This document shows, one piece after another, positions 32,173 through 34,645 of a stretch of DNA of 34,645 bases. How positions within the stretch are numbered: the stretch's first letter is position 1; every line of letters begins with the position of its first letter. The stretch spans positions 1 through 34,645 of the forward strand of contig JALUWJ010000252.1 in the NCBI GenBank assembly GCA_027019605.1. Direction: 5' to 3'. The notes under the pieces were generated by a model. The model had not been told where the DNA came from and made no database searches. It saw only the letters and a program-made list of their open reading frames with translations. The DNA is from Henriciella sp. GTDB lineage: Bacteria; Pseudomonadota; Alphaproteobacteria; Caulobacterales; Hyphomonadaceae. A program made the translations under genes and the position numbers.

Positions 32173-32519
32173 AACGGCGGGTCGAGTCCTTAACCCCCTA
32201 CCCGTTCGCCAGCGACTTCAGCGCGCCGGACGGCAGGACGCGCGATACGGTTCAGATGACAACCGAAGAACTGGCTCTTCTTCTGTCGGACGCACAGGCC
32301 AGTGGCGCCTCTATTGCCCGAAACGATACGCTCGCCGAGCAAGCTGATAAGCTCTCGCAGGCCTCAGCAGACCTCAAACAAGTATTGGCCAGCATTGTTG
32401 ACCTGGCCGCGCATTTGGAAACCGCAGCGATAGATGAAAGCGACCGCGCCGATGCCCTCGACCGTGTGCGCCGCCTGGCCGCAGTTGTGATTGAAGGCCA
32501 AGCTGACTTATTTTCGTGA
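32169..32519 (+). CDS. Short FlbE/FliH-like flagellar protein
   Basis: The 116-residue protein sits where Caulobacter has flbE, the FliH-like export regulator. The N-terminal 'SLTPYPFASDFSAPDG' recalls the FliH/FlbE start. Two helical segments follow, with 'TTEELALLLSDAQASGASIA' and a coiled-coil-like 'LSQASADLKQVLASIVDLAA'. The C-terminal domain that would bind the FliI ATPase is not evident, and the length is well below the 200 or so residues expected. It overlaps fliG by 4 bp. Identity rests mainly on position; confidence in the family is moderate. Confidence 0.5.
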   Translation: MKRRVESLTPYPFASDFSAPDGRTRDTVQMTTEELALLLSDAQASGASIARNDTLAEQADKLSQASADLKQVLASIVDLAAHLETAAIDESDRADALDRVRRLAAVVIEGQADLFS

Positions 32520-32597
32520 CCGCGCTGATTTGTTCATATCTCGGCAACCATTCAGCGCCAGTCTGACACTTCTCGCAATTCAAAAGATAAGAGCCTC

Positions 32598-32864
32598 ATG
32601 ACCGTAAATCGCGCCCTCGAAGACTCCCTGATGGATGCCCCTGTAAAAGTGGATGTGGTCCTCGGCGAAGCGAGAATGCCGATGGAAGAGCTGATGGGCC
32701 TGTCTGAAGGCGAGATTGTCGAGCTTGAAAACCAGACCACCGATCTGGTCGATATCTATGTCTCTGACCGCCTGATGGCCCGTGGTCGCCTGGTCGTTGC
32801 AGACGGCCAGCTCGGCGTCACCTTGAGCGAAATTGTCGACAGCCGCTCGCCGAGCTTTGCCTAA
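32598..32864 (+). CDS. fliN: Flagellar motor switch protein FliN
   Basis: FliN forms the base of the C-ring with FliM. The 88-residue protein is almost only the SpoA domain: 'APVKVDVVLGEARMPMEELM' (14-33), 'LSEGEIVELENQTTDLVDIY' (35-54) and 'ARGRLVVADGQLGVTLSEIV' (61-80). The N-terminal extension found in longer FliN proteins is missing. It follows the FlbE-like gene after 78 bp and probably shares its transcript. No flbD or flhA gene follows, unlike the Caulobacter order; the next gene is convergent, five bases away. Confidence 0.9.
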   Translation: MTVNRALEDSLMDAPVKVDVVLGEARMPMEELMGLSEGEIVELENQTTDLVDIYVSDRLMARGRLVVADGQLGVTLSEIVDSRSPSFA

Positions 32865-32869
32865 GTCTC

Positions 32870-33868
32870 TTATTCCAAACCTTGCATCGCTTGGATTTTC
32901 TGTTCCGTACCGCGGACAGTTTTTTCGCATGTCGACCAGGCGGCGCGAACCGTCGCGACCAAGGCCAGGCTGGTGGTGAAACCGGCCAGGATGAGAAGTC
33001 CTATGCCCAGATAGAGCGCAAACGGGCCCGCCTGATCTGAGATCCGCACAAAACCGGCAGCGACCGTCGCCACAGGAAATGTCGTCGCCCACCAACTGAG
33101 CGTAATCCCGGCTTTGCCGATAAAGTTCAACTGCAAGACCAGCAGCGCAATAAAAAACGCGCCGCCGCTCAAAAGCAGAAATGGCGCTTGCCATGCGAGG
33201 CCCGGAAATAAGGTGAGCAGCGCGCCGGCTGCGAGGCCAAATGGCGCCGCGATGATGAACAGGGTTGGACGTAGTTCAGGCGCAACGGCTGGCTCGAAGA
33301 CCAAGCGACGAAACACCAAAGGCAAGAGCATCAGCCATGCCATGAGGCCTGCACCGAGCGTCAACAATGGAAACTCAACCGGACCAATGCCGGGCCAAGT
33401 CATCGCCGAGGTCATGATCCCAGCAGCTGGCAAGAACCAGGTTGGATTAAGCTCCGACGACGCGTAGTCATGCGTGAGCCATCGACCAATAAATGCCATC
33501 AGCAAAATGAAGTGCAGGATGGACGCGGCCAGCCAAATCGGCGCGCCATTTTCCAGTATCCCGCCGATCACCATCGCCGCCATCAGGCCCGGCGCCAGCA
33601 AGTTCGCGCGGTTCGCCATCGATAAGTCTTCGGCGACCTCGCTGCGATGGCGCAGCAATTTTACGAGATAGAGGACAATATCGATCGCCAGCATGCCGCC
33701 AGCAAGCGCCAGCAAAACCATCCCAATCGAATGGAGCGGCGCGGTGTTGAGTTTGGATGCTGCAATGATTGCGGCAGACGCCAATCCGGCCAATCCAAGC
33801 GCAATCGGAAACAGCGCGGTTGGAATGTGGACCAATAAGTGTCCTGCGCCTTTGATTGAGAGGGCCAT
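32870..33868 (-). CDS. TDT/TehA (SLAC1) family membrane transporter
   Basis: The 332-residue protein has about ten hydrophobic helices, as expected for the tellurite-resistance/dicarboxylate transporter (TDT) family. It has a 'HIPTALFPIALGLAGLA' first helix, and the central 'LNPTWFLPAAGIMTS' matches the family's conserved P-T-W-F/L-P region. TDT proteins move anions or organic acids, or confer tellurite tolerance; the substrate here is unknown. The ATG at 33868 with AAGGCGG five bases upstream is preferred over a TTG at 33928. It converges with fliN and has no obvious partner. Confidence 0.8.
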   Translation of the reverse strand: MALSIKGAGHLLVHIPTALFPIALGLAGLASAAIIAASKLNTAPLHSIGMVLLALAGGMLAIDIVLYLVKLLRHRSEVAEDLSMANRANLLAPGLMAAMVIGGILENGAPIWLAASILHFILLMAFIGRWLTHDYASSELNPTWFLPAAGIMTSAMTWPGIGPVEFPLLTLGAGLMAWLMLLPLVFRRLVFEPAVAPELRPTLFIIAAPFGLAAGALLTLFPGLAWQAPFLLLSGGAFFIALLVLQLNFIGKAGITLSWWATTFPVATVAAGFVRISDQAGPFALYLGIGLLILAGFTTSLALVATVRAAWSTCEKTVRGTEQKIQAMQGLE

Positions 33869-33983
33869 GGCATCCGCCTTACAGAAGCTAGTCGCCTCTT
33901 TGATCGAATAGTCTTGAATTGATGGCAAGGGGAGCGCTCATGCCTGCGCCGCGATGGGAGAGGCACGAGCTTTGATTCAGCCC

Positions 33984-34343
33984 CTAGACGTTGCTGTGAT
34001 AGTAGCGTTCATCGACGATCTTGCCGTCTTTCCAGGTCGTGACGACGGCCTGGTTTTGCACGACGTGCTCGCCGTCAGTGGTTTTGAACTCCATGGTCGC
34101 TTCATAAAAAGTCTTGTCGCCACCGGCACCTTTAGAGTGCGCGCTATATTGGATGAACTCAGACACGCCAGCGAGCAATTCTTTCTCAACCGCGATTGTC
34201 AGATCCCGTCCGGTCTTTGGCGGCTGACCAACTTCCTGGATGGTTACGTCAGGCGCAAAGAAGGCTTCCATACCTTCGACGAATTGACCTTGTGCGAGCA
34301 TGCCCAAAAGCGTGTCGAGCTGTGCCAGGTTTTGTTGTTCCAT
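33984..34343 (-). CDS. NTF2-like (SnoaL-type) protein
   Basis: The 119-residue protein has the cone-shaped NTF2 fold pattern: an N-terminal helix 'LAQLDTLLGMLAQGQFVEGM', 'FFAPDVTIQEVG', and final strands 'QNQAVVTTWKDGKIVDERYY'. Such proteins act as small enzymes or binding domains, and the sequence does not tell which. It lies 12 bp after grxC on the same strand, so it is probably co-transcribed. Cytoplasmic, no signal peptide. Confidence 0.8.
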   Translation of the reverse strand: MEQQNLAQLDTLLGMLAQGQFVEGMEAFFAPDVTIQEVGQPPKTGRDLTIAVEKELLAGVSEFIQYSAHSKGAGGDKTFYEATMEFKTTDGEHVVQNQAVVTTWKDGKIVDERYYHSNV

Positions 34344-34355
34344 TGTCTTGTTTCC

Positions 34356-34628
34356 TTAGAATTGTGGTTCGAGCTTCAGCAAGCGGTCCAGCCGACCTGC
34401 TGCCTCGAGTTTGAAGAGGTCATCGGCGCCGCCCACATGGGTGTTTCCGATAAAAATTTGCGGCACGGTGCGTCGGCCGTTTGAGCGCTTGATCATTTCA
34501 CCGCGTTTCTCAGGAACGATCTCAAGATCGTATTCTTCCCAATCGGTGATGCCTTTTTCGAGCAACAGAGCTTTGGCGCGTTTGCAGTATGGGCAATGAT
34601 CCATGGTGTAGAGGAGGATATGGGGCAT
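34356..34628 (-). CDS. grxC: Glutaredoxin, GrxC type
   Basis: The 90-residue dithiol glutaredoxin reduces disulfides with glutathione in the cytoplasm. The active site is CPYC (C12, C15 in 'MDHCPYCKRAK'). 'RRTVPQIFIG' (52-61) provides the cis-proline TVP and glutathione-binding loop, and 'HVGGADDLFKLE' (64-75) the GG-DD motif. Length and all landmarks are normal. A possible AAGGATC ribosome binding site lies upstream; the window ends 17 bp before the start codon, so the promoter is not seen. It is the first gene of a unit with the NTF2-like gene. Confidence 0.95.
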   Translation of the reverse strand: MPHILLYTMDHCPYCKRAKALLLEKGITDWEEYDLEIVPEKRGEMIKRSNGRRTVPQIFIGNTHVGGADDLFKLEAAGRLDRLLKLEPQF

Positions 34629-34645
34629 AAGCGTGATCCTTTCGA

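Overview
The window looks like chromosomal DNA of a marine, stalked/budding-type alphaproteobacterium of the Caulobacterales/Maricaulales kind (Hyphomonadaceae-like). The evidence is a SciP homologue directly upstream of a fliF-fliG-flbE-fliN-type locus, as I recall from Caulobacter; a ChvI-type response regulator; the alphaproteobacterial form of histidyl-tRNA synthetase; a hisS-hisZ-hisG operon; and a UrcA-like secreted protein. I see no rRNA, tRNA, CRISPR array, insertion sequence or integrase. The placement is from protein recognition only.

Layout. 1-4736: a membrane-anchored PAS-type sensor cut by the left edge, a secreted cysteine-containing protein with its terminator, a class I methyltransferase, and a convergent LemA/DUF2207 envelope pair. 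4814-10028: argD and the histidine block hisS-hisZ-hisG (minus strand, 4-bp overlaps), separated by a 483-bp region with a strong terminator, a possible 29-codon ORF and a perfect AT-rich inverted repeat. 10418-14895: a membrane diguanylate cyclase, an orphan ChvI-like regulator without an adjacent chvG, a lipoprotein, a Sel1-like protein, a GcvA-type LysR regulator with a strong upstream dyad, and a UrcA-like protein behind a hairpin that reaches its ribosome binding site. 14892-19354: a minus-strand set of a voltage-gated K+ channel with a C-terminal zinc ribbon, a feruloyl-CoA synthetase-type ligase and a ThDP-dependent enzyme. 19594-24860: a beta-barrel outer-membrane protein, the overlapping ygfZ-tag-lipoprotein-lipoprotein operon, a larger lipoprotein and a KAS III enzyme. 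24857-29972: a zinc-ribbon membrane protein, a divergent Fur/Zur-like regulator, a cupin, an orphan YjhX-family protein, a fatty acid desaturase and an HSL-type esterase.

30231-32864 is the most unusual part. SciP is followed by a rotor operon whose members are mostly reduced. The FliF homologue is only 213 residues: it keeps one RBM3-like domain between two membrane helices plus a FliG-binding-like tail, and has no room for RBM1, RBM2 or the beta-collar. FliG still has the torque-helix charges, FliN keeps its SpoA domain, and the FlbE/FliH-like protein is short. No flbD or flhA follows; a convergent TDT transporter comes next. This is either a much reduced flagellar rotor locus or a rotor-derived membrane complex with another role. 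The window ends with a TDT/TehA-family transporter, an NTF2-like protein and a glutaredoxin.

Three convergent gene pairs overlap by exactly 4 bp at their stop codons, and many co-directional genes overlap as ATGA, so the genome is tightly packed. All assignments come from reading the sequence; no searches were run.
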